DNA of 57,987 nt from Rikenella microfusus (lineage in GTDB: Bacteria; Bacteroidota; Bacteroidia; Bacteroidales; VadinHA17). Position numbers and translations under genes: made by a program. Where the stretch lies: NCBI GenBank assembly GCA_022736275.1, contig DZBJ01000016.1, positions 1 through 57,987 of the forward strand, read 5' to 3'. Below are positions 8,847 to 18,299 of this stretch, piece by piece. Within the stretch, counting starts at the first letter, position 1; every line of letters begins with the position of its first letter. The notes beneath the pieces are model-generated. The model searched no databases, was not told the DNA's origin, and worked only from the letters and a program-made list of their open reading frames with translations.

Positions 8847-10315
8847 CTTTCTCTTTTAAACAATAACGTGAAGAATTTATCTTTTATCTCCGCCACCGCA
8901 AAGAAAATCATAAGCAACAAAGTGTCAACAACTATATTCACAATTTTATTCTCACCGTCAAGGAGCTTCGATGCAGCCAGGAGCACAACCGCCAGGGCAA
9001 TATAACCCAGAATTTTTCCCGTTTCATATTTTATCGGATATAACTTCTGTCCGACCATATATGATACCAGCACCATAGAAAGATAGCATCCCACATGTGC
9101 CCACGCTGCTGCTATATAACCGTAAGCCGGCACGAACGCCACGTTTACGATTACCGTCACAACAGTACCAATGATAGTTATCCAGGCTCCGTAAATGGTT
9201 TTATCGTCGACCTTGTACCATATGCTCTGGTTTATAAAGATCCCCAGAAGAAGGTATCCCATACTGATAATTGGAACAACGATGAGTGATTCACGGAACA
9301 TGGGGCCGATGATGATCTGCAGCGCTTCGATGTAAAGGTTGATCACAAGGAACAGTATCAGGGCTGTGATCACAAAGAATTTCATTGTGACGGCATACGT
9401 CTCTTTTGCGTCCTTGTTTCCGGCTTTTTCAAAGAAGAAAGGCTCTGCGGCAAAACGGTACATCTGTATGAAGAGTGACATAAGCACCCCCACCTTATAT
9501 CCGGCTCCATAGAGCCCCACTGTTGCAAGACCTTCAGCTCCTCCAATCAGCCTCCGGAGAAGTATTTTGTCAAGCACTTCGTTCAGTGAACCGGCTATTC
9601 CGCCAACAAGCAGCGGCCAGCTGTAGGATAGCATCTTTGCCATGAGCCTGCGGTCAAATACCGGCTTTATCCTCAGAATAAAGGGAAGGAGACAGATAAG
9701 GGTTAGGGCAGATCCCGCAAGATTGGCGACAAAGACATACCCAACCTGGAAATCGGCTTGATATATCTTATGAATCCATGTGCTTCCCTTTTCTGCAAGC
9801 GCCGGGGCGACCTTCAGAAAGAAGAATACCGTGATCATGGTCACCGCAACGTTTATAATCTTCATGATGCTGAAGGTAGCTGCCCTGTTGTTGTTCCTCA
9901 GCCAGGCAAAGGGAATGGCTGAGAAAGCGTCTATTGCCACTATCCATGCAAACATCCTGATATATTCCGGATGGTGGCCGTAACCGAAGAATTCTGAAAC
10001 GGGAGTAATAAACAGGGAGACCGCCAGGATGAAAAAGAGGGAAGTGGAAAAGAGACTTATAAGAGCGGTGCCGTAGACCTTTTCAGCAGGAGCCTTTTTA
10101 CCTGCATACCGGAAATATGTTGTCTCCATGCCGTAGGTAAGGATGACCAGCGCCAGCACCATCCAGGCATAAAGCTCAGTAACTATGCCATATTGCTCAA
10201 GACCCAGAACCCTGGTATAAAAAGGGGTTAGCAGCGCATAGTTGAGAAATCGCGGAACAACCGTTCCGAAGCCGTAAATGACAGTCTGGCCTGCAAGCTT
10301 GCGTATATCGTTCAT
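8843..10315 (-). CDS. Polysaccharide flippase (MOP superfamily, Wzx/RfbX type)
   Basis: An integral membrane protein (490 residues from the chosen start) with about 14 hydrophobic segments. It belongs to the oligosaccharide/polysaccharide flippase group that moves lipid-linked glycans across the inner membrane. I chose the ATG at 10315-10313 ([17 protein letters not shown]). The frame remains open to a TTG at 10333, but that TTG is part of a TATATTTG promoter element (10331-10338), so the longer form is unlikely. No glycosyltransferase lies nearby, so the substrate is not indicated. It is the first gene of the long minus-strand operon. Confidence 0.87.
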   Translation of the reverse strand: MNDIRKLAGQTVIYGFGTVVPRFLNYALLTPFYTRVLGLEQYGIVTELYAWMVLALVILTYGMETTYFRYAGKKAPAEKVYGTALISLFSTSLFFILAVSLFITPVSEFFGYGHHPEYIRMFAWIVAIDAFSAIPFAWLRNNNRAATFSIMKIINVAVTMITVFFFLKVAPALAEKGSTWIHKIYQADFQVGYVFVANLAGSALTLICLLPFILRIKPVFDRRLMAKMLSYSWPLLVGGIAGSLNEVLDKILLRRLIGGAEGLATVGLYGAGYKVGVLMSLFIQMYRFAAEPFFFEKAGNKDAKETYAVTMKFFVITALILFLVINLYIEALQIIIGPMFRESLIVVPIISMGYLLLGIFINQSIWYKVDDKTIYGAWITIIGTVVTVIVNVAFVPAYGYIAAAWAHVGCYLSMVLVSYMVGQKLYPIKYETGKILGYIALAVVLLAASKLLDGENKIVNIVVDTLLLMIFFAVAEIKDKFFTLLFKRER

Positions 10316-10330
10316 GCTTAACTCTTGCTG

Positions 10331-10338
10331 CAAATATA
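10331..10338 (-). promoter_or_regulatory. Candidate -7 element for the flippase operon
   Basis: The minus strand reads TATATTTG, an exact match to the Bacteroidota TAnnTTTG element. Transcription would start near 10325, giving a leader of about 10 bases before the ATG at 10315. No clear TTTG -33 box is visible at the right spacing. Confidence 0.45.
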
Positions 10339-10346
10339 TATCTTTG
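10339..10346 (+). promoter_or_regulatory. Candidate -7 element for the cyclophilin gene
   Basis: TATCTTTG matches TAnnTTTG, 21 bases before the ATG at 10368. It abuts the minus-strand element at 10331-10338, so the two divergent promoters would be back to back and might compete. No good -33 box is seen. Confidence 0.45.
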
Positions 10347-10367
10347 TGATTCGTAAATTATAAGAAA

Positions 10368-11165
10368 ATGAGGACTTCATTACGCATGTTATTGATACTG
10401 GCAGTCGTATCATTGATTTCAGGCTGCTCATCAGGCAACAAAAGAGGCGTCCGCGCCGAGATCAAAACCACCCGTGGAGACATTGTTATTTCTCTGTCCG
10501 ACCTGACTCCGATGCACCGCGACAATTTCATCACACTGGCAGAAAATGGTTTTTATGACGGGGTCTCGTTTCACCGCGTCATAAAGGAATTCATGATCCA
10601 GACCGGAGACGGTTCGACCAGGCTTGACAGCTCATTGATTAAAGATGATTATACTATCCCTGCCGAGATCAATGACTCGCTCTTTCACAAGAGAGGTGCT
10701 GTTGCCGCGGCACGTATGGGTGATGATGTGAATCCGGCAAGAAACTCGTCCGGAACGCAGTTCTACATTGTTCAGGGGAAGGTTTACGATGACGAGATGC
10801 TGGCATCTACCGTTCAACGCATTGAATACAACCGCAGACAGTATCTTTACAACAAGGCTCTTCAGGATCTGCGTGATGAAGCGCGCATCAGTTCAACTGC
10901 CATAACCGAGGACGTCATACAGCAGAATGCCATCATAAAAGCCTATGAGGCCATGGAGGAGGAGGGACCCTTCGTAATGCCTGAAGTGCGCAGCACTGCA
11001 TACAAGACTGTCGGGGGCACTCCGTTCCTTGACGGAGCATACACCGTCTTCGGAGAGGTACTCGAGGGCATGGAAGTTGTTGATGAAATTGCTGCTGTTA
11101 CCACAGACATGACAGACAAGCCTGTGGAAGATATCAGAATCCTTAAGGTAAAAATCATAAAATAA
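10368..11165 (+). CDS. Cyclophilin-type peptidylprolyl isomerase lipoprotein
   Basis: A 265-residue envelope foldase with a lipobox ending LISGC (Cys20). The cyclophilin domain shows GFYDGVSFHRVIKEFMIQTGD (about residues 62-82) and GTQFYIVQG (about 126-134). A helical insert of about 80 residues follows, before the last conserved block TPFLDGAYTVFGEVLEGMEVVD. That split arrangement is familiar in Bacteroidota cyclophilins. It would catalyse proline isomerisation during folding of exported proteins. pheS begins 15 bases after its stop, so the two may be co-transcribed. Confidence 0.92.
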   Translation: MRTSLRMLLILAVVSLISGCSSGNKRGVRAEIKTTRGDIVISLSDLTPMHRDNFITLAENGFYDGVSFHRVIKEFMIQTGDGSTRLDSSLIKDDYTIPAEINDSLFHKRGAVAAARMGDDVNPARNSSGTQFYIVQGKVYDDEMLASTVQRIEYNRRQYLYNKALQDLRDEARISSTAITEDVIQQNAIIKAYEAMEEEGPFVMPEVRSTAYKTVGGTPFLDGAYTVFGEVLEGMEVVDEIAAVTTDMTDKPVEDIRILKVKIIK

Positions 11166-11180
11166 TTTTTCATTGAAGAG

Positions 11181-12224
11181 ATGAAGGAGAGGATTACAGC
11201 ATTAAGAAAAGAGGTTGATGATTTCCGGATAACCGGTGCTGATGAACTGGAGCATTTCAGGATTGCGTATCTGAGCAAAAAGGGAGAGATCTCAACGCTC
11301 TTTGAGGGTTTCAGGAATGTTCCTCCCGGGGAAAAGAAGGAGACAGGGCAGTTGCTGAATGAACTGAAACAGTTTGCCACTGACAAGTACAGCGATTTCA
11401 GGGAGCGTCTCACCATGGCTGAATCAGAGCCGAGCGGCATTGACCTTACCATGCCGGCATATCCTTTCGGAGAGGGAACCCGCCATCCGATTTCCATCGT
11501 CCGCAACGAGATCATTGACATTTTCAGCCGCATCGGATTCACTGTCTCTGAAGGTCCTGAAATAGAGGATGACAACCATGTCTTCACGATGCTTAACTTC
11601 GCCAGCGATCATCCCGCACGTGATATGCAGGATACATTCTACATAGAGAAAAAGTCCGGCTCTGAATCTGATCCTCATGATGTGCTGCTTCGCACCCATA
11701 CATCTTCCGTTCAGGTCAGGGTTATGGAGACGCAACAACCGCCCATCCGCACAATCTCACCCGGAAGAGTCTTCCGCAACGAAGCTGTCTCGGCCCGTGC
11801 CCATTGCATTTTTCACCAGGTGGAAGGACTATACATCTCGGAAAATGTCTCTTTTGCCGATCTGAAACAGACGCTGCTCTATTTTGCGGTTGAGCTCTTC
11901 GGAGAAAATGTGAGCATCAGGCTCAGACCCTCCTTCTTTCCTTTTACAGAACCTTCGGCAGAGATGGACATAAGCTGCAATATATGCGACGGAAAGGGCT
12001 GTAACGTATGTAAGGGCACCGGATGGCTCGAGCTGCTGGGATGCGGCATGGTTGACCCGAATGTCCTTGAAGCATGTGGTATTGATTCCGTGAAATATTC
12101 AGGATATGCCTTCGGTATGGGAATAGAGAGGGCTGCGATGTTGAAATACGGGATCAATGATCTTCGGCTCTACTTCGAAAACGACGTTCGGTTTATCGAC
12201 CAGTTCAGAACTGAAATTTTATGA
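11181..12224 (+). CDS. pheS: Phenylalanyl-tRNA synthetase alpha subunit
   Basis: The alpha subunit (347 residues) of the alpha2-beta2 enzyme that charges tRNA-Phe. It has the N-terminal coiled coil (about 1-85), then the class II catalytic core. Visible landmarks include GFTVSEGPEIEDDNHVF, the RTHTSSVQVR segment, the RVFRNEAV motif 2 region, and the C-terminal FGMGIERAAMLKYG motif 3. A cysteine-rich stretch, CNICDGKGCNVC, precedes the last motif. The beta subunit gene is not adjacent, which is common outside enteric bacteria. Confidence 0.97.
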   Translation: MKERITALRKEVDDFRITGADELEHFRIAYLSKKGEISTLFEGFRNVPPGEKKETGQLLNELKQFATDKYSDFRERLTMAESEPSGIDLTMPAYPFGEGTRHPISIVRNEIIDIFSRIGFTVSEGPEIEDDNHVFTMLNFASDHPARDMQDTFYIEKKSGSESDPHDVLLRTHTSSVQVRVMETQQPPIRTISPGRVFRNEAVSARAHCIFHQVEGLYISENVSFADLKQTLLYFAVELFGENVSIRLRPSFFPFTEPSAEMDISCNICDGKGCNVCKGTGWLELLGCGMVDPNVLEACGIDSVKYSGYAFGMGIERAAMLKYGINDLRLYFENDVRFIDQFRTEIL

Positions 12225-12270
12225 TATTAGTGAATTAATCTCCACCTTTGTCCTGTTAATACACGGGGTT

Positions 12271-12972
12271 ATGAAACAGCCTGACTATACGATTGCTTTC
12301 TGTGATAAATGTGCATTTGAAAACAACGCCATCTTTCGCTTCCTCACAAGGGATGAGACTGACAGGCTCAATTTTGAGAAAGACTTCAGGCGTTACAAGA
12401 GAGGCGATATTCTGTATCATGAGGGCAACCGCATAAGTGGCTTCTACTGCATTAACTCAGGCATAATAAAAGTCTTCAAGACCGGTGTTGACGGCAAGGA
12501 GCAGATCATCCGATTTGCCCGCAAGGGTGAGATCATTGCATACAGGTCGGTACTGAGCAACGAGTCAGCCTGCACCTCGGCCAAGGTGATAGAGGATTGC
12601 CAGGTATGTTTCATCCCTTCCGAGCTGCTTATACAATTTGTCAAGACCAATTCTGCCTTTGCATTTGAGGTGGTCAAGCTGACATGTCATGAGCTGGCAG
12701 AGGCCAATTCATACATCACTGACATTGCCCAGAAGACCGTGAGGGAGAGAGTTGCTGAGGTACTCCTCAAACTCGTCAGGGATTTCGGCCTGGATGAGCA
12801 GAAGTATCTGCGCATCTCCCTTACCCGCGAGGAGCTTGCCAACATTGTCGGCACGGCAACGGAATCAGTTATACGGTTGCTGTCGGAATTCAAGAGCGAC
12901 AAGGTGATTGAGCTTAACGGGCGCAAGATCAAAATCATTGACCTTAAGGGTCTTGAAAAGATAAATTCCTGA
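12271..12972 (+). CDS. Crp/Fnr family transcriptional regulator
   Basis: A 233-residue regulator with a cyclic-nucleotide-binding-type beta-roll (about residues 30-130), a long dimer helix, and a C-terminal winged helix containing LTREELANIVGTATESVIRLL. Two cysteines, CDKC at residues 11-14, lie at the N-terminus, where FNR proteins carry cluster ligands, but a full four-cysteine set is not evident. I start at the ATG at 12271; the frame is open upstream into pheS, but that part is only the shifted pheS reading. The ligand is unknown; redox or oxygen sensing is a guess. It ends 17 bases from the convergent ruvB. Confidence 0.88.
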   Translation: MKQPDYTIAFCDKCAFENNAIFRFLTRDETDRLNFEKDFRRYKRGDILYHEGNRISGFYCINSGIIKVFKTGVDGKEQIIRFARKGEIIAYRSVLSNESACTSAKVIEDCQVCFIPSELLIQFVKTNSAFAFEVVKLTCHELAEANSYITDIAQKTVRERVAEVLLKLVRDFGLDEQKYLRISLTREELANIVGTATESVIRLLSEFKSDKVIELNGRKIKIIDLKGLEKINS

Positions 12973-12989
12973 TTCTTCGCTTCTCCTGA

Positions 12990-14009
12990 TCAGAAGAGAG
13001 TCTCTTCCTTTCCCCTGACTATACCCAGGTGACGGTAAGCCGTCTCTGTCGCTTCGCGGCCCCGCGGTGTACGTTTAATGTATCCTTCCTTAATGAGGAA
13101 TGGCTCATATACCTCTTCTATTGTACCGCTCTCTTCGCCAACAGCCGTTGCGACATTGGCAAGCCCCACCGGACCGCCCCTGAATTTCTCTATGATGGTT
13201 CTGAGAATGCGGTTATCCATCTCGTCAAGACCGTGTTTGTCAATGTTCAGTGCCTCAAGGCTGTATCGTGTTATATCAATATCTATTGACCCGGTGCCCT
13301 TCACCTGTGCAAAATCGCGTACCCTTCTGAGCAGTGCATTGGCAATTCTTGGCGTGCCTCGGCTTCTTGAGGCTATCTCATGGGCAGCAACTTCATCTAT
13401 CTTTATATTCAGTATTCCTGCCGAACGCCTTACTATACCCTGAAGCACCGGGGTGTCATAATATTCAAGATGGAACTTAATGCCGAAGCGGGCACGCAGG
13501 GGACTGGTAAGTAATCCCGAGCGGGTTGTAGCGCCTATCAGGGTAAACGGATTGAGCTTGAGCTGCACGGAGCGCGCACCCGGACCCTTGTCTATCATTA
13601 TATCTATCTGATAGTCCTCCATTGCTGAATAGAGATACTCTTCAACGATGGGGCTAAGCCGGTGTATCTCATCAATGAAGAGAACGTCTCCTTCGTCAAG
13701 GCTGGTGAGCAATCCCGCCAGGTCACCCGGCTTGTCTAGTACCGGCCCCGATGTCACCTTCAGCTTAACTTTAAGCTCATTTGAAATAATTGTTGCCAGG
13801 GTTGTCTTTCCAAGCCCCGGAGGACCGTGAAGAAGAACATGGTCAAGAGCCTCGCCCCGTTGCCTGGCTGCAGTGACGAAGACGCTCAGGTTGTCAGTGA
13901 TGCGCTGCTGTCCCCTGAAGTCCGAGAAGGAGAGGGGGCGTAGCTGCTTCTCAAGCTCCGCATCACCCGCGAGGGTTATCTCTTTCCTCAGATTAAACTG
14001 ATCACTCAT
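12990..14009 (-). CDS. ruvB: Holliday junction DNA helicase RuvB
   Basis: The AAA+ motor (339 residues) of the RuvABC complex, which drives branch migration of Holliday junctions. Walker A is GPPGLGKTT at residues 62-70, Walker B is LFIDEIHRL, and the sensor 1 region is GATTRSG. The C-terminal winged-helix domain includes [15 protein letters not shown]. Length is normal. It lies nine bases after the MORN/YwqK-like gene and probably shares its transcript with that gene and nadA. ruvA and ruvC are not nearby. Confidence 0.97.
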   Translation of the reverse strand: MSDQFNLRKEITLAGDAELEKQLRPLSFSDFRGQQRITDNLSVFVTAARQRGEALDHVLLHGPPGLGKTTLATIISNELKVKLKVTSGPVLDKPGDLAGLLTSLDEGDVLFIDEIHRLSPIVEEYLYSAMEDYQIDIMIDKGPGARSVQLKLNPFTLIGATTRSGLLTSPLRARFGIKFHLEYYDTPVLQGIVRRSAGILNIKIDEVAAHEIASRSRGTPRIANALLRRVRDFAQVKGTGSIDIDITRYSLEALNIDKHGLDEMDNRILRTIIEKFRGGPVGLANVATAVGEESGTIEEVYEPFLIKEGYIKRTPRGREATETAYRHLGIVRGKEETLF

Positions 14010-14018
14010 CGGTTCATG

Positions 14019-15569
14019 TCATTGGATCCGCCTGACGGTGCTCTCCGGAAGATTAACGGCAACGCCGTTGATGCTTGTCTCAACATCGTCGCGATAAGTG
14101 ATTGTGAGTATTACCTCCCCCAGTTCATTATATTTCTTCCATGTCCTGGTACGGAAACCGGTTTTATAATACCGGTCCTCTTTGGTCCGGCCATTGTCAT
14201 AATATAACACATGATGTCCCTCAGGATTACCCTGCCTGTATTCACCCTTGAATCTTATTTTTCCGTTCGGGTACCACGATTTCCACTCTCCGTCACGCAG
14301 GCCAAGCAGGTAGGTGCCCTCTTCGGAATTGTCACCCGTAGTGATTTTCCATTCACCGTTTCTCTCGCCTTCAGCGTAGGCTCCCTGCGCTATTATTTCC
14401 CCGGTACGGGTATATTCGGTACAGGAACCGTCTCTTCTGCCCTGGTAATAATCTTCTTCCCGGAGGAGTTCTCCGTCAGGATAATACCAGCGCCAGGTAC
14501 CGTCAAACCGGCCGTTGACATAGGGCCCCGATTGCTCAAGCCTTCCGGAAGAGTTGTAAAACTTCCATATCCCCGTACGCCTGCTCTCACTGTAAACTCC
14601 CTCTGCTATCACCGCTCCGCCGGAGGAATAATCCTTCCACGGACCCCTGCGGTTCCCGGCTTCATCAACGATACCTTCAGAGATAAGCACGCCATTGTCA
14701 TTATATATGCGCGCATTCTTCACTGTGCCGTCAGTATTGTACTCACGATGGATGCCAACGGGTATACCCTCCTTGAAGGGTCCGGAATAAATCAGTTTTC
14801 CTGATTCGTCATACCTGTTCTGAATCTCAATCTCGGCGCTGTTGTCGATATTGGTTCCCGTAACCTTACCGTTTTCATATAGCAGGGTAACAAGCAGCTT
14901 GCCCTTTGGATCATACTCCTTGTAATAACCGTGCAGCTGGTCATCGCGGTAGTTCCTCTCGATCTTCACCCCTCCCTCAGGATAAAACTCCAGCCATTCA
15001 CCCTGCTTAAGTCCTGATGCATCGGTATGGTTTATTCTTGACCTGCTGATAAGGAAATCATTATTGTACTCCAGAAGGGTTATTACTTTTCCCTCGCGGT
15101 CATATTCGCGCGAAAGGCCGTCTTTTCTGCCGTTCACATACGGTATGGTCTGCCGCAACTTACCGTCAGGGTAGAAAATGCGCGCCAGCCCCTCTTTCCT
15201 GTCTCCCGCATAGAGTTCCGCCGACTGGACATAAGATCCAAAAACAGGATCTTTCTGATACCTGAGAGAATACCCGTTCCGCTTGCCCAGAAGGTAACTT
15301 ATCTTTTCCGTCGTGTCTCCTGCATGATCATAGAACACCCAGATACTGTCAAGGAGAAAGCTTGTTCTTTTTCCCTCTGACTTAAGCACGCCTGTGACAT
15401 AATAACTCTTCCAGTATCCATCTGGTTTTCCGTTTCTTATGAAACCCTCACTGGATATGTTTCCGTTGGGATACCGGAACTGTTGAAATCCGTCCTTTAG
15501 CTGTTCATTCTTCTGTGCGGTCAAAACAGAAGGAATCAGCACCAGTATGATCAGAAAAAGCCTATTCAT
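14019..15569 (-). CDS. Secreted MORN/YwqK-like repeat protein
   Basis: A 516-residue protein with a signal peptide (MNRLFLIILVLIPSVLTAQ) followed by about 20 repeats of the form YxxGxxxGxWxxYYxxGxL, seen as GKPDGYWKSYY, GERNGEWKI and GLRDGEWKSWYPNGKI. This is the MORN-2/YwqK type of beta-hairpin repeat, frequent in Bacteroidota exported proteins. The function is unknown; such repeats make elongated beta structures. I start at the ATG at 15569. The frame is open to 15632, but that region overlaps the end of nadA and gives no signal peptide at its start. Only one base separates it from the nadA stop. Confidence 0.82.
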   Translation of the reverse strand: MNRLFLIILVLIPSVLTAQKNEQLKDGFQQFRYPNGNISSEGFIRNGKPDGYWKSYYVTGVLKSEGKRTSFLLDSIWVFYDHAGDTTEKISYLLGKRNGYSLRYQKDPVFGSYVQSAELYAGDRKEGLARIFYPDGKLRQTIPYVNGRKDGLSREYDREGKVITLLEYNNDFLISRSRINHTDASGLKQGEWLEFYPEGGVKIERNYRDDQLHGYYKEYDPKGKLLVTLLYENGKVTGTNIDNSAEIEIQNRYDESGKLIYSGPFKEGIPVGIHREYNTDGTVKNARIYNDNGVLISEGIVDEAGNRRGPWKDYSSGGAVIAEGVYSESRRTGIWKFYNSSGRLEQSGPYVNGRFDGTWRWYYPDGELLREEDYYQGRRDGSCTEYTRTGEIIAQGAYAEGERNGEWKITTGDNSEEGTYLLGLRDGEWKSWYPNGKIRFKGEYRQGNPEGHHVLYYDNGRTKEDRYYKTGFRTRTWKKYNELGEVILTITYRDDVETSINGVAVNLPESTVRRIQ

Positions 15570-15570
15570 T

Positions 15571-16518
15571 TTACAAGCCAAGTTTTGCCGAGATCTCAAG
15601 CATTCTTTTAATCGGTACCGCAGCGCGCTCAATTATTGATGCATCAACAGTTACTTCCGGTTCTTCAAATTTAAGTGATTTATATATCTTTTCAAGTGTT
15701 ATCAGCTTCATGAAGCTGCACTCACTGCATCCGCACGTTGAATCTTTCGGGGGTGCAGGAATAAAATTCTTTTCCGGCTGAGCCTTCTTCATCTGGTAAA
15801 TAATACCTGGTTCTGTGGCAACAATGAATGTTTTTCCCTGGTCCTTGCTTACAAAGGCAAGAAGGCCGGATGTTGATCCGATATAATCAGCCACCATTCT
15901 TACTGGTCTTTCGCATTCAGGATGGGCTATGATCTTTGCTCCCTCATTTTCCTTCTTCAGCCTGAGAATAGCTTCCAGCGAGAACTGCTCGTGAACGTGA
16001 CATGCTCCGTCCCATACAAGAATATCCCTTCCGGTAAGGCTTTTTATATAATTGCCCAGGTTTCTGTCTGGACAAAATATTAATTTTTCATCGTCCGGAA
16101 GCGATTCAATAATTTGCCTGGCATTTGATGAGGTGCATGCTATGTCACTGAGTGCCTTTATTTCAGCTGTAGTATTTACATATGTGACCACTGTCCTTCC
16201 CGGATTTTCCTGAATGAACTTTTCAAAATCCTCCTTTTTGCAAGAATCTGCCAGTGAACAACCGGCCATCATGTCAGGGATGATTACCTTCTTGCGCGGA
16301 GAGAGTATCTTTGCAGTTTCAGCCATGAACTTAACTCCGGCAAAAACTATCATATCAGCACTTGTTTCGGCTGCCTGCTGTGACAGTGCGAGGCTGTCTC
16401 CCACAAAGTCAGCTATATCCTGTATGTCAGGGGTCTGATAATAGTGAGCCAGAATGACAGCATTCTTCTCCTTTTTCAGAGCTTCTATCTCCATTATAAT
16501 GTTCTTATCAACAACCAT
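15571..16518 (-). CDS. nadA: Quinolinate synthase A
   Basis: NadA (315 residues) makes quinolinate from iminoaspartate and dihydroxyacetone phosphate in de novo NAD synthesis, using a [4Fe-4S] cluster. Conserved features are AHYYQ at residues 24-28, MAGCSLADSC with Cys87 and Cys93, CTSSNA with Cys128, ACHVHEQF with Cys173, and the C-terminal CGCSEC with Cys262, 264 and 267. nadB and nadC are not in the window. It is the first gene of the minus-strand nadA-MORN-ruvB unit. Confidence 0.96.
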   Translation of the reverse strand: MVVDKNIIMEIEALKKEKNAVILAHYYQTPDIQDIADFVGDSLALSQQAAETSADMIVFAGVKFMAETAKILSPRKKVIIPDMMAGCSLADSCKKEDFEKFIQENPGRTVVTYVNTTAEIKALSDIACTSSNARQIIESLPDDEKLIFCPDRNLGNYIKSLTGRDILVWDGACHVHEQFSLEAILRLKKENEGAKIIAHPECERPVRMVADYIGSTSGLLAFVSKDQGKTFIVATEPGIIYQMKKAQPEKNFIPAPPKDSTCGCSECSFMKLITLEKIYKSLKFEEPEVTVDASIIERAAVPIKRMLEISAKLGL

Positions 16519-16876
16519 TATTTATTATGATTTAAATAGATTTATATATATGATGGTTATAATATGCTGTTAGTTCTGTTCAAACAATTTTACGATTACC
16601 GTTGCAAAAATGGCAGTTAATATCTTAATAACACCTTTTCAACACATCAAAAAATGTACATTTTCTGAAAGAGAGACAATTAGTCAAATAATTAACAACG
16701 GTTATTCAGGTTTTGTTAATAATGAAAATATAATGATGCTATTGTTTCCGGTGTTCAGTAAGGGTTGAAACAATTTTTTAAAATGGTAAGAAAAACTTTT
16801 TGATTTGAGATTTTAAATACAAGTGCCGTAGCTGTGAACAGCCGATAAAACTATTGAACAAAAAATTATAATGCAG

Positions 16877-16905
16877 GTTACATGTTATTAACCATTTAAT
16901 GTAAC
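16877..16905. promoter_or_regulatory. Inverted repeat upstream of the rpiB promoter
   Basis: GTTACAT at 16877-16883 and its exact reverse complement ATGTAAC at 16899-16905 are separated by 15 bases, so the arm centres are 22 bases (about two helical turns) apart. It lies about 33 bases before the candidate -7 box. The spacing suits a dimeric activator or repressor, possibly the Rrf2 protein encoded downstream. Confidence 0.4.
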
Positions 16906-16937
16906 GATGATTTCTTTTCTTTTTATAATTACAGGGT

Positions 16938-16945
16938 TATATTTG
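16938..16945 (+). promoter_or_regulatory. Candidate -7 element for rpiB and the Rrf2 gene
   Basis: TATATTTG matches TAnnTTTG exactly. A degenerate -33 box (TTTC at 16916-16919) lies 18 bases upstream. The start site would be near 16951, leaving a leader of about 15 bases before the TTG start of rpiB. Confidence 0.5.
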
Positions 16946-16965
16946 TATAAAATAACAAGGACATT

Positions 16966-17403
16966 TTGGAAAAGATCATAATTGCCTCAGACCATGCCGG
17001 TTTCAGGCTTAAAGAGAAGCTTGTTAAGTGGCTTGCCAAAAACAGGTATGAAGTCAGAGATATGGGGTGTTTTTCTGAAGACAGTGTTGATTATCCGGAA
17101 TATGCACATCCTCTTGCCGTGGCGGTGGAGAAGGGCGATTATGCTTACGGAATTACCATTTGTGGTTCCGGCAACGGCATCAACATGGCCAGCAACAAGC
17201 ACCAGGGAATACGTTCTGCCGTCTGCTGGAATGAGGAGATAAGCAGGCTGGCAAGAGCCCACAATGACGCAAACATATGTGCCCTCCCCGGCAGGTTTCT
17301 TTCTGAAGCTGAGGCTATAGTGATAGTTAAAACGTTTCTTGTCACTCCTTTTGAAGGAGGCAGGCACAAGAGGCGTATTGAAAAAATCCCGGTCAAATAC
17401 TGA
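16966..17403 (+). CDS. rpiB: Ribose-5-phosphate isomerase B
   Basis: RpiB (145 residues) interconverts ribose 5-phosphate and ribulose 5-phosphate in the pentose phosphate pathway. Family motifs are IASDHAGFRLKE (6-17) and GITICGSGNGINM (62-74), where Cys66 is the expected catalytic base. The start codon is TTG at 16966. No ATG lies nearby in frame, and MEKIIIASDHAG matches the family N-terminus, so the TTG is well supported; it may lower translation. The Rrf2 regulator follows after three bases. Confidence 0.95.
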   Translation: MEKIIIASDHAGFRLKEKLVKWLAKNRYEVRDMGCFSEDSVDYPEYAHPLAVAVEKGDYAYGITICGSGNGINMASNKHQGIRSAVCWNEEISRLARAHNDANICALPGRFLSEAEAIVIVKTFLVTPFEGGRHKRRIEKIPVKY

Positions 17404-17406
17404 CAG

Positions 17407-17847
17407 ATGCTGTCAGCTACCTGTAAATACGGAATAAGGGCTGTGATTTTCATCGCATCAAAGCCCGGGCAGAAGAGCAATACGGGGCTGAAGGAGATTG
17501 CAGAGAAGCTGAAAATTCCACAACCTTACCTGGCAAAGATACTCCAGGTTCTGGCAAAAAAGAAAATACTCCATTCAACCAAGGGACCTCACGGCGGTTT
17601 TTACCTGTTGGTACCGGCATCAAAGCTGACCCTGATGGATATCATTGATGCCATTGACGGAAGGAATTTCTTTGACAGCTGTTACCTGACGGGAGAGAGG
17701 TGCAATTTCGACAAACCCGATGAGGGTCACTGTGTTCTTCATAATGATCTCAGGAAGGAGAAGGTACGTCTTGAAAAATTCTTCAGTTCCAAAACAATTG
17801 AAGATATAGTCGGGCAGACCGCCAGCGATAATTCAGTTATGATCTGA
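17407..17847 (+). CDS. Rrf2 family transcriptional regulator, probable Fe-S type
   Basis: A 146-residue winged-helix regulator. The DNA-binding part includes LKEIAEKLKIPQPYLAKIL (about 28-46) and the wing segment KGPHGGFYLL (59-68). Three cysteines (92, 99 and 109) follow, in the region where IscR, NsrR and RsrR bind iron-sulfur clusters, with His112 close by. A cluster-sensing role is therefore likely but not proven. It is three bases behind rpiB, so the two share a transcript. Its 3' end overlaps the convergent VanZ-like gene by 11 bases. Confidence 0.88.
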   Translation: MLSATCKYGIRAVIFIASKPGQKSNTGLKEIAEKLKIPQPYLAKILQVLAKKKILHSTKGPHGGFYLLVPASKLTLMDIIDAIDGRNFFDSCYLTGERCNFDKPDEGHCVLHNDLRKEKVRLEKFFSSKTIEDIVGQTASDNSVMI

Positions 17848-18226
17848 ATTTTTCGATCACCTTTAGTGTAATATGTGCCAGCACTATTCCGCCCGCAACG
17901 CCGCTGATATTCGCCACGAGGTCTAAGCCTTCAGCTCTGCGTGATGTTGTCAGTGTCATCTGCATTATCTCCATCAGTGCGCCGAAGAAAACAGGTATTA
18001 TCAGAATAAGATAATTGAACCTTTGTTTTGTCTGCCACCTGCACGAATCAAGCAATAACATAGCGGAAAAAAAACCGTACATGGCAAAGTGCCCTATTTT
18101 GTCAATAAAAGGGACGTTGAGCATGCGGCCCGGGACAAGTGATTTGCTGCCCGACAGGCTTAGCCAGATAATCAGAAATCCTATGATTATACTCTTATAA
18201 TATTGTTTTATAAAGAGATAGAGCAT
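17837..18226 (-). CDS. VanZ-like family membrane protein
   Basis: A small membrane protein (129 residues from the ATG at 18226) with four predicted transmembrane segments. It carries the VanZ-like signature around VPFIDKIGHFAMYGFFSAML and an AEGLDLVANISGVAGG stretch. The frame is open to a TTG at 18256, but the ATG fits better. Members of this family are widespread and mostly uncharacterised; the name comes from a teicoplanin-resistance protein, and that function should not be assumed here. Confidence 0.82.
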   Translation of the reverse strand: MLYLFIKQYYKSIIIGFLIIWLSLSGSKSLVPGRMLNVPFIDKIGHFAMYGFFSAMLLLDSCRWQTKQRFNYLILIIPVFFGALMEIMQMTLTTSRRAEGLDLVANISGVAGGIVLAHITLKVIEKFRS

Positions 18227-18299
18227 ACTGCGTTTTTGAGAGTGTGAAAATAACAAACTAATATTAAATCTTTTGTATTTTTAAAGATTATAATTTCCC

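Larger units (their letters stand above)
16519..16965. other. AT-rich intergenic region between nadA and rpiB
   Basis: This 447-base stretch is clearly AT-rich compared with its flanks. I see no convincing coding frame, no known riboswitch form and no exact -7 box for nadA. It contains an inverted repeat (16877-16905) and a TATATTTG element (16938-16945) facing rpiB, listed separately. Confidence 0.6.

Noticed and set aside
16519..16965. Riboswitch or small RNA upstream of nadA
   Set aside because: No recognisable conserved core or stable long hairpin; high AT content makes short stems meaningless.
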